Below are positions 27,987 through 36,514 of a stretch of 64,000 bases of DNA, piece by piece; within the stretch, counting starts at the first letter, position 1, and each line of letters opens with the position of its first letter. The notes under the pieces were generated by a model, which saw nothing but the letters and a program-made list of their open reading frames with translations, made no database searches and had not been told where the DNA came from. Source of the DNA: Mycobacterium colombiense. GTDB taxonomy: Bacteria > Actinomycetota > Actinomycetes > Mycobacteriales > Mycobacteriaceae. Made by a program: the position numbers and the translations under genes. The stretch lies in assembly GCF_001665835.1 (NCBI RefSeq), contig NZ_LZSX01000073.1, positions 248,001-312,000 on the forward strand, read 5' to 3'.

Positions 27987-29654
27987 TCAGAAGCTGTAAT
28001 CCAGGCGGGTCATCATTCCGGCCACCTGGTGATAGGTGTTGTGGCAGTGCATCACCCAGGTCCCGGGATTGTCGGCAACCAGGGCGGCGACGAGCTTCTG
28101 CTTGGGCAGCACCATAACGGTGTCCTTGCGGGCGCCGGGGCTGCCGTCAGCCCTGATTATCTGGAACGTATGCCCGTGCAGGTGAATTGGGTGATACATC
28201 ATCGTGGTGTTGTCGAACGTGATGGTGGGCCGTTGGCCCTGCTGGACGTGCAGCGGATTCGTCGTGCCGTAGGGCTCCCCGTTGATCGTCCAGTTGTATT
28301 GCATCATGTTCCCGCCCAGGACCACGGGGAGATCGAGACCGGGATCGGGACGTCCTAGGTTGACCGGCGTTGTGGCCGTGAACATTTCGACGGTTCCAAC
28401 CCGCTTGGTGAGTTCGCCCGGCTGAAACTGCGGGTCGGGGGCGCTGCCCGAAGCCGTGGAGAACAACGCGCGGGCCAGGCCGTTCTTGCCTTCGGCGACC
28501 GCGACCAGTGGGAAGACGCCGTCCGCGGCGGTCACAGTCACGTCGTAGCGTTCGGCCATCCCGATGAGCAGCGCGTCCACCTGCGCGGGGACTACGGGGT
28601 AGCCGTCGGTGTGAGTCACCGTCATCGCATGGCCGGCCAGTGCGACCCGGAAGGTGGTGTCGGACGCAGTGTTGATGAAGCGGATCCGGATGCGCTGGCC
28701 CGGCTTGGCATTGAATGTCGTGGGGGAAGCGGGGATTCGACTGTTGATCAGATAATACGGGTAGGCGATATCACCGGCGTCGCCACCGAGCAGGTCGCTG
28801 GTGCCGACACCCGCCGCGGCGGGCGGCGGTGGCGGGCTCGTCGAGGTTGTCGTGCTGGTCGATGTCGTCTCGCTCGTCGTCTCCGTAGTCGTTTCTGCGG
28901 ACGATGTCTCGGTCGTTGTCGGAGTTGTCGACGTTGTCGAGGTCGTCGCTTCGGGGGCGTTCTGCGGGGGCTTGTTCGGGTTGCTCAGTTCGGTGTAGAG
29001 CTGCTGCGGGCTCTTCCCGACCCCATCGGTCCAATCGTCAAGGACGACGATCCATTCGGCGTCGTAATTGCCCTCGGTCGGGTCGTCGACGATGACCGGC
29101 AGATAGAGACCGGTGTCCTCGTCCAGGCCGGTGTGCGGGTGCGCCCAGTAAGTACCCGAATTCGGCACGGAGAATCGGTAGGTGAAGTCGTGGCCGGCGG
29201 CGATGTTGGGTGTGGCCGGCTCGGCGCCGTCCATGTCGTTGCGCAGCGCGATGCCGTGCCAATGTACCGATGTCGGATGATCGAGCCGATTCGACACCGT
29301 CACCTCGACCTCGTCACCGGTGCGGGCGCGGACCACCGGGCCCGGGATGCTATTGCCGTAGGCCAGCGTGCGCACGACCGGCCCACCCAGGTCGACCTCG
29401 ACCGGCTGGGGTGTGAGCGTGGCGGTGACGGTGCGACCGCTATGCGGCCGGGCGGCCTCGGTTTCGGTGATGGCGGCGGTCAGCCGGGCGTTGCCCGTCG
29501 GATCCGGTTTGGATTGGCTGCACGCCGTCAGCGCCAATCCGCCGGCGATGCCCGCGGCCATGAAACCGCGTCTGGTGAGCCGAGTTCTGCCGACAGGGAC
29601 ACCGCTTGTGGGCTGCACGGGCAATCGGTGCTCCTCGTCTTTGGCTCGCCCCAA
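27987..29654 (-). CDS. mmcO: Tat-exported multicopper oxidase lipoprotein (MmcO-like)
   Basis: A 555-residue three-domain multicopper oxidase. The N-terminus has a twin-arginine signal ('TRRGF', residues 27-31) and lipobox 'LTAC' (Cys45), so it is an exported lipoprotein. Copper ligands are visible at 'HWHG', 'WAHPH', 'HPIHLHGHTF' and 'MHCHNTYHQVAGMM' (type 1 site with Met). M. tuberculosis MmcO, a copper-resistance oxidase, has the same plan. A Thr/Ser/Glu-rich linker (residues 237-278) interrupts the second domain. TTG at 29654 is listed; GTG at 29618 gives a conventional signal length. It oxidises Cu(I) or phenols; no copper-responsive operator was recognised. Confidence 0.87.
   Translation of the reverse strand: MGRAKDEEHRLPVQPTSGVPVGRTRLTRRGFMAAGIAGGLALTACSQSKPDPTGNARLTAAITETEAARPHSGRTVTATLTPQPVEVDLGGPVVRTLAYGNSIPGPVVRARTGDEVEVTVSNRLDHPTSVHWHGIALRNDMDGAEPATPNIAAGHDFTYRFSVPNSGTYWAHPHTGLDEDTGLYLPVIVDDPTEGNYDAEWIVVLDDWTDGVGKSPQQLYTELSNPNKPPQNAPEATTSTTSTTPTTTETSSAETTTETTSETTSTSTTTSTSPPPPPAAAGVGTSDLLGGDAGDIAYPYYLINSRIPASPTTFNAKPGQRIRIRFINTASDTTFRVALAGHAMTVTHTDGYPVVPAQVDALLIGMAERYDVTVTAADGVFPLVAVAEGKNGLARALFSTASGSAPDPQFQPGELTKRVGTVEMFTATTPVNLGRPDPGLDLPVVLGGNMMQYNWTINGEPYGTTNPLHVQQGQRPTITFDNTTMMYHPIHLHGHTFQIIRADGSPGARKDTVMVLPKQKLVAALVADNPGTWVMHCHNTYHQVAGMMTRLDYSF
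28821..28946 (-). repeat. Low-complexity Thr/Ser/Glu-Pro coding repeat in the multicopper oxidase
   Basis: About 42 codons, mostly Thr, Ser and Glu and ending in a run of five Pro. On the plus strand they appear as repeated GTCGT/CGTCG units. It likely encodes an extended, possibly glycosylated loop and is prone to length variation by slippage. Confidence 0.7.
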
Positions 29655-29831
29655 CGTTCTCGTGCTTGGATGCTAGGCGGAGCGCAACCGCGAGCGCTAG
29701 ACCCACCACTGATCGCGCGGAGGCATACTCCCGAGCGCTGTGACAGTACGCAATCACTTCAATGTGATTCCGCGTAAACGTATCTGGGGGCAGGGAGCGA
29801 TACTCGATGTCGCCACTTGCGCACTCTCGCC

Positions 29832-30599
29832 CTACTGGGCACCGCTCGCTGCCTGCGCAGCCATCCAGTCGCTGAAGGTGGTGGGGTAGACGGCAACTTG
29901 TTCGTCGTCGGTGGGAACGATGCTGCGGTCGTCGAGAACCGCACCGTAATAGCGGGCATCGTTATCCGTCACCACCGTGCGCGCATCACCTGCGGCCGCA
30001 AACCGCGTGCGGATGAAGTCGTCCATACCATGCTTTTCGGGACCGGCGATGTTGATCACCCCGTTGACTGGATCGCCCGTCGCCGCACGGGTGACCGCCA
30101 GGGCCACATCCGCGGCCGCAATCGGCTGGAACGCCCCGTGCGGGGCACGGACGGTGTCGCCTTCGGCCAACGAATCAGCAATGCCGTCAACGAATTCGAA
30201 GAACTGCGTTGCCCGTACGATCGAATACGGCTGTCCCGATTCCACGATCACTTTTTCCTGTGCAACCTTGGCTCGCATGTAGCCACTTTCGGCCGCCCGG
30301 TCGGCGCCCACGATCGACAGGGCGACGTGATGCTGTACGCCCGCGGCCCGCTCCGCGTCCAGCAGGTTGCGGGTAGACGTGGTGAAGAAATTCAAGACGT
30401 CGTCGTCGGCCCAGGACGGCGAGTTGGACACGTCCACGACCGTGTGGACTCCTGCGACGGCGTCGGCGACACCTTCACCGGTCACGGCATTGACGCCCGT
30501 GCTCGGCGACGCCGGGACCGCCTCGTGTCCCAGTTCGGTGAGCCTGGCGACGACCTGTGACCCGATCAGCCCGCTGCCACCTATTACCAACACCTTCAT
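29832..30599 (-). CDS. NmrA/atypical-SDR NAD(P)-binding protein
   Basis: A 255-residue single-Rossmann-fold protein: 'KVLVIGGSGLIGSQVVARLTELGH' at the N-terminus and 'VVDVSNSPSW', 'HHVALSIVGADR', 'YSIVRATQFFEFVDGIAD' beyond, as in NmrA-like and NAD(P)H-binding epimerase-type regulators or quinone reductases. The classical YxxxK pair is not evident, so catalytic activity is uncertain. It is divergent from the SDR at 30769, with a hairpin and a TetR-type operator between them. Confidence 0.8.
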   Translation of the reverse strand: MKVLVIGGSGLIGSQVVARLTELGHEAVPASPSTGVNAVTGEGVADAVAGVHTVVDVSNSPSWADDDVLNFFTTSTRNLLDAERAAGVQHHVALSIVGADRAAESGYMRAKVAQEKVIVESGQPYSIVRATQFFEFVDGIADSLAEGDTVRAPHGAFQPIAAADVALAVTRAATGDPVNGVINIAGPEKHGMDDFIRTRFAAAGDARTVVTDNDARYYGAVLDDRSIVPTDDEQVAVYPTTFSDWMAAQAASGAQ

Positions 30600-30689
30600 G
30601 ATTACGCCTTTCCCGTTACCCGACGAACTGGCCTCATCAGCATGGCCTAGACGCCGACGGGTCGGAACCCCGGGAGGTCCGCGGTCATC

Positions 30690-30714
30690 CCGCAGACGGA
30701 GGACCCGTCTGCGG
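30690..30714. other. Perfect 10-bp stem-loop in a divergent promoter region
   Basis: CCGCAGACGG-AGGAC-CCGTCTGCGG. It lies between two divergent genes, so it is not a terminator for either neighbour. It ends 5 bp before the TetR-type operator at 30720. It may be an extra protein-binding dyad or a 5'-leader structure of the minus-strand gene. Confidence 0.55.
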
Positions 30715-30719
30715 CCGCG

Positions 30720-30741
30720 TTAAATCAACTGCTTGACTTAA
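30720..30741. promoter_or_regulatory. TetR-type operator TTAAATCAA-N4-TTGACTTAA (copy A)
   Basis: Inverted repeat TTAAATCAA-CTGC-TTGACTTAA (one mismatch between the 9-bp arms), 27 bp before the GTG of the SDR at 30769. It is identical to the site at 35791 except for two bases of the spacer. The second site lies directly before a TetR gene, so the same regulator should control both. Confidence 0.75.
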
Positions 30742-30768
30742 TGCTGTGCACGCCGATTAACTCGTCAT

Positions 30769-31578
30769 GTGGTTAACGAATTGGATGGCAAGGTTGCCAT
30801 CGTCACCGGCGGGTCCTCGGGCCTCGGCCGCGGGCTTGTGGAGCGGTTTGTGGCCGAGGGCGCGCGGGTCGTCATCGCCGACGTCGAGACCGAGCGGGGC
30901 GAGGCGCTAGCGCAGTCGCTGGGTGCCAACGCCGTCTTCCGGCCGACCGACGTCTCCGACCCCGAACAGGTGGGAGCGCTGGTGTCCGGCGCCGTTGAGA
31001 CGTTCGGGGGCCTGCACGTCATGGTGAACAACGCCGGGATCTCGAGCCCGCTGCGCAAGCTGCTCGACGATGACCTCAGCGATTTTCACCGGGTGATGGG
31101 GGTCAACGTGCTGGGCGTGATGGCGGGTACCCGGGATGCCGCGCGGCACATGGTCGACCATGGCGGCGGGTCGATCATCAACATCACCTCGATCGGCGGC
31201 ATCCAGGCCGGCGGTGGCGTGATGATCTACCGCGCCTCCAAAGCCGCCGTCATTCAATTCACCAAGGCCGCGGCAATTGAGTTGGCGTACTACGAGATTC
31301 GGGTCAACGCGATCGCGCCCGGCAACATACCGACGCCCATCCTGGGGAAGTCGGGGGCCGGCATGGACCCCGAGCAACTGAAGCAGTTCGAGGCGCGGAT
31401 CCGCGAAACGATGCGGGAGGATCGACCGCTGAAGCGTGAGGGCACGCCCGACGACGTCGCCGAGGCGGCGCTGTATTTTGCCACCGACCGCTCGCGCTAT
31501 GTCACCGGCACCGTGCTGCCGGTCGACGGTGGGACCGTGGCGGGCAAGCCGATTCGATCCAAGAAGCGCGACGGATGA
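30769..31578 (+). CDS. Short-chain dehydrogenase/reductase
   Basis: A 269-residue classical SDR with 'VTGGSSGLGRG', 'NNAGIS', catalytic Ser in 'NITSIGG', Tyr/Lys in 'YRASKAA', and 'GTVLPVDGG'. The GTG start at 30769 opens 'VNELDGKVAIVTGG'. No good ribosome site is visible, so the transcript may be nearly leaderless. Operator copy A is immediately upstream. I infer it belongs functionally to the P450/CoA-transferase operon at 36.5-45.8 kb, although it lies 5 kb away across a glycosyltransferase operon. Confidence 0.9.
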   Translation: MVNELDGKVAIVTGGSSGLGRGLVERFVAEGARVVIADVETERGEALAQSLGANAVFRPTDVSDPEQVGALVSGAVETFGGLHVMVNNAGISSPLRKLLDDDLSDFHRVMGVNVLGVMAGTRDAARHMVDHGGGSIINITSIGGIQAGGGVMIYRASKAAVIQFTKAAAIELAYYEIRVNAIAPGNIPTPILGKSGAGMDPEQLKQFEARIRETMREDRPLKREGTPDDVAEAALYFATDRSRYVTGTVLPVDGGTVAGKPIRSKKRDG

Positions 31579-31605
31579 CCGAACGGCACGGACGTGGCAC
31601 TGCGG

Positions 31606-32439
31606 TCACCTTCGAGCCGCTGCACGGACCGGACGTCCGTCGTCGTGACGGTAAATGAGTCCTTTGTCCGCGAAGGCGGATAGCCAGCCATCCATCGGCC
31701 ACCATCCCCAGCGCCGGTGGAAGATCGTGGCGTTGCGCAATATGTCGTCCAGGTGGTCTACCGGAGGGTCGGTGACGGGGTGGTACTGGTGGAACGCGTG
31801 TGCCCCACCAACCCACCGCATCGGAACTCGTCGCGCCGCCGCGCATTGCCCGAAGTCGGTGTCCTCCGCGCCGTAGCCGCGGTACAGCTCACAGAATCCC
31901 CCGATTCGCTGCCATGTGGCGGCTTTCACCGCGAAAGACAGCGACCAGAACAGCGCGTAGTCCGTCGTGGAGACGACCGCGCCGTCTGGCGGTGCGGGCC
32001 GAGCGCGATGCGGTTGGGGTTGCGACCGTACCTCTGAGATCACGTAGCCGCCGGGGCCCGGCGGCGGCAAATAGGTGACAGGCCCGTTCAGGATCGCGTT
32101 CTCGTGTTCGGATTTGGCTGCGACGCTGTGGTACCGGTCGAGTAACTCCGCGCCGGGAATGCAGTCGACGTCGAGAAACACCAAGAGCTCCGCGGCATTT
32201 CGTACCGCCGTGGCCGCGCCCACGTTGCGCCCCATCGCCAACGGCAACGGGTGGGAGGCCGGGCAGTCAACCACCCTTGCCGGCGCCCCAAGTTCAGCGA
32301 CGGTGGCAGCGACGGTGGAGTCACCGAGCGCTACCACAATGTGCATGTCCGGCCGCAGCGCGCCGGCGGCCAGGCCTTCGAGCTGCCGACGCAGGTGGAC
32401 GCCTCGGCCGTGGACAACGGTGATGACGGCGGTCCGCAC
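31606..32439 (-). CDS. Family 2 glycosyltransferase
   Basis: A 277-residue GT-A-fold transferase: N-terminal 'VRTAVITVVHGRG', metal-binding 'FLDVDCIPG', and 'GYGAEDTDFG' in the acceptor half, the usual GT2 layout. The GTG at 32439 overlaps the previous stop by one base (TAGTG). It is the last gene of a four-gene translationally coupled glycosyltransferase operon on the minus strand. No transmembrane segment. Donor and acceptor unknown. Confidence 0.88.
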   Translation of the reverse strand: MRTAVITVVHGRGVHLRRQLEGLAAGALRPDMHIVVALGDSTVAATVAELGAPARVVDCPASHPLPLAMGRNVGAATAVRNAAELLVFLDVDCIPGAELLDRYHSVAAKSEHENAILNGPVTYLPPPGPGGYVISEVRSQPQPHRARPAPPDGAVVSTTDYALFWSLSFAVKAATWQRIGGFCELYRGYGAEDTDFGQCAAARRVPMRWVGGAHAFHQYHPVTDPPVDHLDDILRNATIFHRRWGWWPMDGWLSAFADKGLIYRHDDGRPVRAAARR

Positions 32440-33461
32440 TACGTGCCCGGTCCACAGCGACGGGCCGTCGACTCGATCGCTTCGGCGGCGCGGTTGGCGG
32501 CCCCATCCACTTCCCAGCGCCGCCACCGCCGGGGGTCGGACGCGGTCGCGGCGGTGAGCAGCGCGGGCCAAGCACGTGGGTCGGGCACCCCTTGGGCGAC
32601 CACCGCAAGCCGGTGGCGCTTGAGCACCCGGGCCGTGGCGCGCTGCTCGTCGAACGGGCGCGGTTGCGGGATGACTGTAGCGGGTCGTCTCGCGGCCGCG
32701 ACATCGGCAATACAGCTCTGACCCCCGTGGGTGATTACTACGTCCGCCTCGCGGATTTCGCGCCACGGATCATGTTTCCATGATCCGCCCTCACCGCCGA
32801 GCGTTGTCCATGAATGGACCGAATGTGCTGCGGCGCAGTCTTGTAGCGATGTGCCGAACGCGTCGCTGGCTCCGCTCAACACGAGTACCCGGGTCTCCTT
32901 CAACGGCTTGGCGGGCATCAACGATCCGGACTCGCCGTCGCAGCCGTTGCGGCCCTCGAAACGGCTGATCCCACCGACGTAGCTCGTTTTCTCGTCCCAC
33001 TGCCGCAGCCATGACGGCACACACAGTGCCCGCGGCCAGGCCGCCACGATGTGATCGGCGAGACGGTGCACCAGTACGTGCGGGGCATCCACCCGGTCGC
33101 CGGGCAGCGCCATGACGATCACCGGCACGCCAAGCAGGCGGATGAACACCGCCACTTCCACCGAGACATCGACGACGACGGCTTCGGGCCGCGCATCGGA
33201 TACCCACCTCGCGAGCTCACTCATCCGCGCGCTGAACCCAGCGTCGTGATGGGGCGCCCAATGCAGCGCGCCGTGTGCGGTGGTCTCGCGCGGCTGCGGC
33301 TCCGCGTCATCGCGCGGCAGCCTCATGACCATCGAAAACGGGTGTGGCTCGGAAACATCCAGTGACGTGATGGCTGTCACCGGCCGGCGCATCCGGGCGC
33401 AGATGCTGATGGCTCGTGCCAGATGTCCGAAACCGTGATGGTGAATGTAGTACCCGATCAT
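32439..33461 (-). CDS. GT28/MurG-like glycosyltransferase
   Basis: A 340-residue GT-B-fold protein. 'MIGYYIHHHGFGHLARAISIC' at the N-terminus is the glycine/His-rich loop, and 'ADVVITHGGQSCIADVAAARRPATVIPQPRPFDEQ' in the C-terminal half is the nucleotide-sugar binding region typical of MurG-like enzymes. It overlaps its upstream neighbour by ATGA and its downstream neighbour by TAGTG. Probably part of one glycan-building set with the other three transferases. Confidence 0.82.
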   Translation of the reverse strand: MIGYYIHHHGFGHLARAISICARMRRPVTAITSLDVSEPHPFSMVMRLPRDDAEPQPRETTAHGALHWAPHHDAGFSARMSELARWVSDARPEAVVVDVSVEVAVFIRLLGVPVIVMALPGDRVDAPHVLVHRLADHIVAAWPRALCVPSWLRQWDEKTSYVGGISRFEGRNGCDGESGSLMPAKPLKETRVLVLSGASDAFGTSLQDCAAAHSVHSWTTLGGEGGSWKHDPWREIREADVVITHGGQSCIADVAAARRPATVIPQPRPFDEQRATARVLKRHRLAVVAQGVPDPRAWPALLTAATASDPRRWRRWEVDGAANRAAEAIESTARRCGPGT

Positions 33462-34549
33462 GCGGGCCTGCCCGCGAAGTCGTCCATCATTTGTCGGTAC
33501 AAATCGGTGTAGGCGGTCACCATCGCGTCCGCCGAGCAGTGCCGAATGGCGTGCTCACGCACCCGCTTTCGCGACAGCCGTACGACGGCGGAAATGGCGT
33601 CCGCCATCGCGGTGACGTCACCGGGGGCGACGAGCCGTCCCGACGAGGTGCTGATGAGTTCGGGTATGCCCCCGAGGTCAAACGCCACAACGGGGGTGCC
33701 GCAGGACATCGCTTCGGCGACGACAAGGCCGTACGGCTCGTCCCAGGTCGGAGTGACGAGCGCCGCTGCGGCATGACCGACCAAGTGGACCAGACGCTCA
33801 TGGTCCAGATGGCCCGCATAGGTGACGTCGCCATCCAGATGCGGCTCGATGTGGGTGAGGAAGTATTTCTGGTCGGAGATCGGGCCGGCGAGTATCAAAG
33901 GCCTGCAAGCCCGTTGGGCCGCCGCGATAGCGAGATGGGGCGCTTTTTCCGGGGTGATCCGGCCGAACCACACCAGGGAAGGCCCGCCCGGCCCGAGGGA
34001 CCACTGGCCCGTGTGGATGCCGTTGGGAACCACCGTGATATCGCCGGTCAGGTTTTCCCACGCCGCCGCGGTGTGTTGGGAAACGGCAGCGAAGCGGGTG
34101 CCTTGTCCGGTGGAGGCGCCGATTGCCGACTCGAGCCACGGGGTTGGCGGTGTGTGCACCGTGGTCAGCATCGGCGTGGACAAAGCCGAGGCCATCGCCA
34201 CCGGAAGGTAATGGAGGCTGTGGTTGTGGATGACGTCGAACTCCTGGCTGCCGGGCCCCGCGAGCCACAGCATCAACGACAGATACGCGTGATGATCGGC
34301 CATGAAGGCCGCCGGGGGCATCGATACGTCGTGTCGCGCCGCCTCCGACAAATTCAACGGGCGTACGTGGAGCGTCCGACATTTCAGGCCGGGGTCCGAA
34401 TCGGCTGCCGCGAACAGCGACACCCGATAACCGCGGGATGCCAGCGCCCGGGTCAGGTGGCAGACGTGTGCCTCGAGCCCCCCGGCGAACGGTTGCCGAA
34501 TCGGATAGCGAGTTGAGGCGATCAAGGCCACGCGTGGCCGTTCCATCAT
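33458..34549 (-). CDS. Family 4 glycosyltransferase
   Basis: A 363-residue GT-B transferase: 'GGLEAHVCHLTRALASRGYRVSLFAA' (acceptor domain), 'VVPNGIHTGQW', 'LVWFGRITPEKAPHLAIAAA' and the EX7E motif 'EPYGLVVAEAMSCGTPVVAFDLGGIPELI'. Of two adjacent ATG codons I use 34549, which overlaps the upstream stop as ATGA. An upstream extension to 34870 would lie entirely inside the previous gene and is rejected. Confidence 0.9.
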   Translation of the reverse strand: MMERPRVALIASTRYPIRQPFAGGLEAHVCHLTRALASRGYRVSLFAAADSDPGLKCRTLHVRPLNLSEAARHDVSMPPAAFMADHHAYLSLMLWLAGPGSQEFDVIHNHSLHYLPVAMASALSTPMLTTVHTPPTPWLESAIGASTGQGTRFAAVSQHTAAAWENLTGDITVVPNGIHTGQWSLGPGGPSLVWFGRITPEKAPHLAIAAAQRACRPLILAGPISDQKYFLTHIEPHLDGDVTYAGHLDHERLVHLVGHAAAALVTPTWDEPYGLVVAEAMSCGTPVVAFDLGGIPELISTSSGRLVAPGDVTAMADAISAVVRLSRKRVREHAIRHCSADAMVTAYTDLYRQMMDDFAGRPA

Positions 34550-35610
34550 CTCAGGACGCTCCGATAGAGGGCACGATGCGCGGACGCGAGCTCTCGTCTT
34601 TCGGCGAGCCGCGCCGCCCAGTTGGCCCTGGGCGCCGGGTGGCCGGCGGCCCAACGGGCATATGCCCGGCGGATCGCGCGGCAGAGCGATGCTTGATCGA
34701 GGCCTTCGTCCCCAAAGCCGAAAACCCCGCAGGGGCGTTGCTGGTGATAGAAGCCGCAGCTGGGCGCGACTACGGCGGTCCCGAGATCGTAGCTGGCTTC
34801 CAGCCAGCCCGAATGGGTGCCGAACCGGTAGGGCAGTACCGACACCGTCAGCGAAGCGAGGTATTCCCATAGTTCGTCGTCCGAGAAGTAGGGGTGCACC
34901 CGGACCTGGACGTGCTCGCAGGAGTCGTAGGCCAGCAGCGCCGCGCCGGTCTCCGGCGCAAACCAGTGATTGTCGGGATCAAAAATCTCATCGTGGACGT
35001 TCACCTGCAGGATCGCGTCGGGCAGCGACGACAGGATCACCGCCAGTGCGTGCACGATGGGCAACGGTTCCATGTTGGCGCGCAGGCTCTTGGCGTGCAG
35101 ACCAACGACGAATCGCTCGCTACGGCTGCGGGGCTTCTCGATCCACTCCTTCGCGAGCACATGAGGATGCGGTAGTACCCGGGCCCGTCGTCTCCAATTC
35201 TGCCGAATCAGCTGTGCGGCACCAGGTGTCAGCGTTATCAGTTCGTCCGCGGCAGAAATCAGGACGTCCTGCTGCGCGGCGTGGGCTTCGGGCGCAGGGT
35301 GGTGCGGATTACGCAGGTCGTGCACCGTGTAGACAAGCGGCTTGTCGTGCGTCTTGAGCTCGTGGACGACTCCGGCCAAAACCTCGGGACCCACGGCGTC
35401 GAATCCGAAGTGGATGTGGAACACGTCGAATCGTGAGTGATTGTCGCTGACCCAGCCGGGCTCCAGCATCAGCGGCGGCCACCAGCCTCCCGGCACGGTA
35501 CGGCCATCCGCGGGAACCGGATCATCCAGGCGCACAACGCAATCCAAGTTCGAATCACTGAGGTGGCGAACATAGACGTGTGACGCCGGCACCGAGGCGA
35601 CGCGCAACAA
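34546..35610 (-). CDS. Glycosyltransferase (GT-B type), first gene of operon
   Basis: A 354-residue protein with 'FDVFHIHFGFDAVGP' and 'PLVYTVHDLRNPHH' in the N-terminal Rossmann domain and 'SVLPYRFGTHSGWLEASYDLGTAVVAP' in the C-terminal domain, the donor-site pattern of glycosyltransferase family 1/4-like enzymes. Consecutive TTG TTG codons with AGGAAGGGG upstream suggest a TTG start. It begins the glycosyltransferase operon. The 216 bp upstream hold no gene but contain the TetR operator at 35791. Confidence 0.8.
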   Translation of the reverse strand: MLRVASVPASHVYVRHLSDSNLDCVVRLDDPVPADGRTVPGGWWPPLMLEPGWVSDNHSRFDVFHIHFGFDAVGPEVLAGVVHELKTHDKPLVYTVHDLRNPHHPAPEAHAAQQDVLISAADELITLTPGAAQLIRQNWRRRARVLPHPHVLAKEWIEKPRSRSERFVVGLHAKSLRANMEPLPIVHALAVILSSLPDAILQVNVHDEIFDPDNHWFAPETGAALLAYDSCEHVQVRVHPYFSDDELWEYLASLTVSVLPYRFGTHSGWLEASYDLGTAVVAPSCGFYHQQRPCGVFGFGDEGLDQASLCRAIRRAYARWAAGHPAPRANWAARLAERRELASAHRALYRSVLR

Positions 35611-35790
35611 CTGGGGCCCCTTCCTGAAAACCGTGGGGGGTCGGCCGCGCGTCCCGGCGGCACTGTCCCGTCAATCGAGAAGCAGAACCGTTCCTGCCGT
35701 CTGAAGAACAGTGCGAAGCTGCAATACCCGCCACCGGCGGGGCCAAACTGTGGACGCGCAGGGAGGCTGCCGGTCGGCGCGATCGCGGTA

Positions 35791-35812
35791 TTAAATCAAT
35801 CGCTTGACTTAA
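35791..35812. promoter_or_regulatory. TetR-type operator TTAAATCAA-N4-TTGACTTAA (copy B)
   Basis: Nine-bp arms with one mismatch around spacer TCGC, 26 bp before the ATG of the TetR gene at 35839. It should autoregulate that gene and the operon behind it. Paired with the copy at 30720. Confidence 0.8.
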
Positions 35813-35838
35813 ACTCCGCTACGAGGTTGACTGATCAA

Positions 35839-36504
35839 ATGACCACCGCCGGCCGGACCGTTCGCACCGAGCGGGCCAGTTCCACCCAAGAGGCGATCCT
35901 GGTGGCGGCCGAGCGCCTCTACGCCGAGCACGGCATGTTCGCGGTGTCCAACCGGCAGGTCAGCGAGGCCGCCGGCCAGGGCAACAACGCGGCCGTCGGT
36001 TACCACTTCGGCACCAAGGCGGACCTGGTGCGGGCGATCGAGCAGAAGCACCGCGGGCCCGTCGAGCAACTGCGCGAACAGATGGTGACCGAACTGCTCG
36101 ACACGGGTGGTCCGACCGAAATGCGCAACTGGGTTGCCTGTCTGGTGCGCCCGCTCACCGATCACCTGGACGAGCTCGGAAACCCCACCTGGTACGCGCG
36201 TTTCGCGGCCCAGGCCATGACCGACCCGGCCTACTACAACATCATCGTCAAAGGCGCGCTCAGCTCCCGTTCGCTGGTCCAGGTCGTCGAGGGCATCAAC
36301 CGCTGCCTGCCCGAACTGCCCGCCGAAGTGCACTTCGAACGCAACATCATGGCCCGAAACCTGTTGATGCACACCTGCGCTGACCGTGAACGCGCGCTTG
36401 CCGCAGGCGCGGTGACGTCTCATCGTTCATGGCGGGCCGCGGCATCCGGACTCATCGACGCGATCGTGGGCCTGTGGCTGGCGCCCGTGACGGCGTACGA
36501 GTAA
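35839..36504 (+). CDS. TetR-family transcriptional regulator
   Basis: A 221-residue TetR: N-terminal helix-turn-helix 'AILVAAERLYAEHGMFAVSNRQVSEAAGQGNNAAVGYHFGTKADLV' (helices 1-4), then an all-helical ligand domain with 'YARFAAQAMTDPAYYNII'. ATG at 35839 has CGAGG 12 bp upstream; a TTG at 35827 would add four residues. It is first of a co-directional series (ferredoxin, P450 and onward) 10 bp apart, and operator copy B overlaps its promoter. The ligand is probably a pathway CoA ester or acid. Confidence 0.9.
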   Translation: MTTAGRTVRTERASSTQEAILVAAERLYAEHGMFAVSNRQVSEAAGQGNNAAVGYHFGTKADLVRAIEQKHRGPVEQLREQMVTELLDTGGPTEMRNWVACLVRPLTDHLDELGNPTWYARFAAQAMTDPAYYNIIVKGALSSRSLVQVVEGINRCLPELPAEVHFERNIMARNLLMHTCADRERALAAGAVTSHRSWRAAASGLIDAIVGLWLAPVTAYE

Positions 36505-36514
36505 GGATTCACAG

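Noticed and set aside
33458-34870. Longer GT4 protein starting at 34870
   Set aside because: The extra N-terminus lies wholly within the upstream glycosyltransferase gene in another frame and is Arg-rich noise. ATG at 34549 overlaps the upstream stop and begins the conserved fold.
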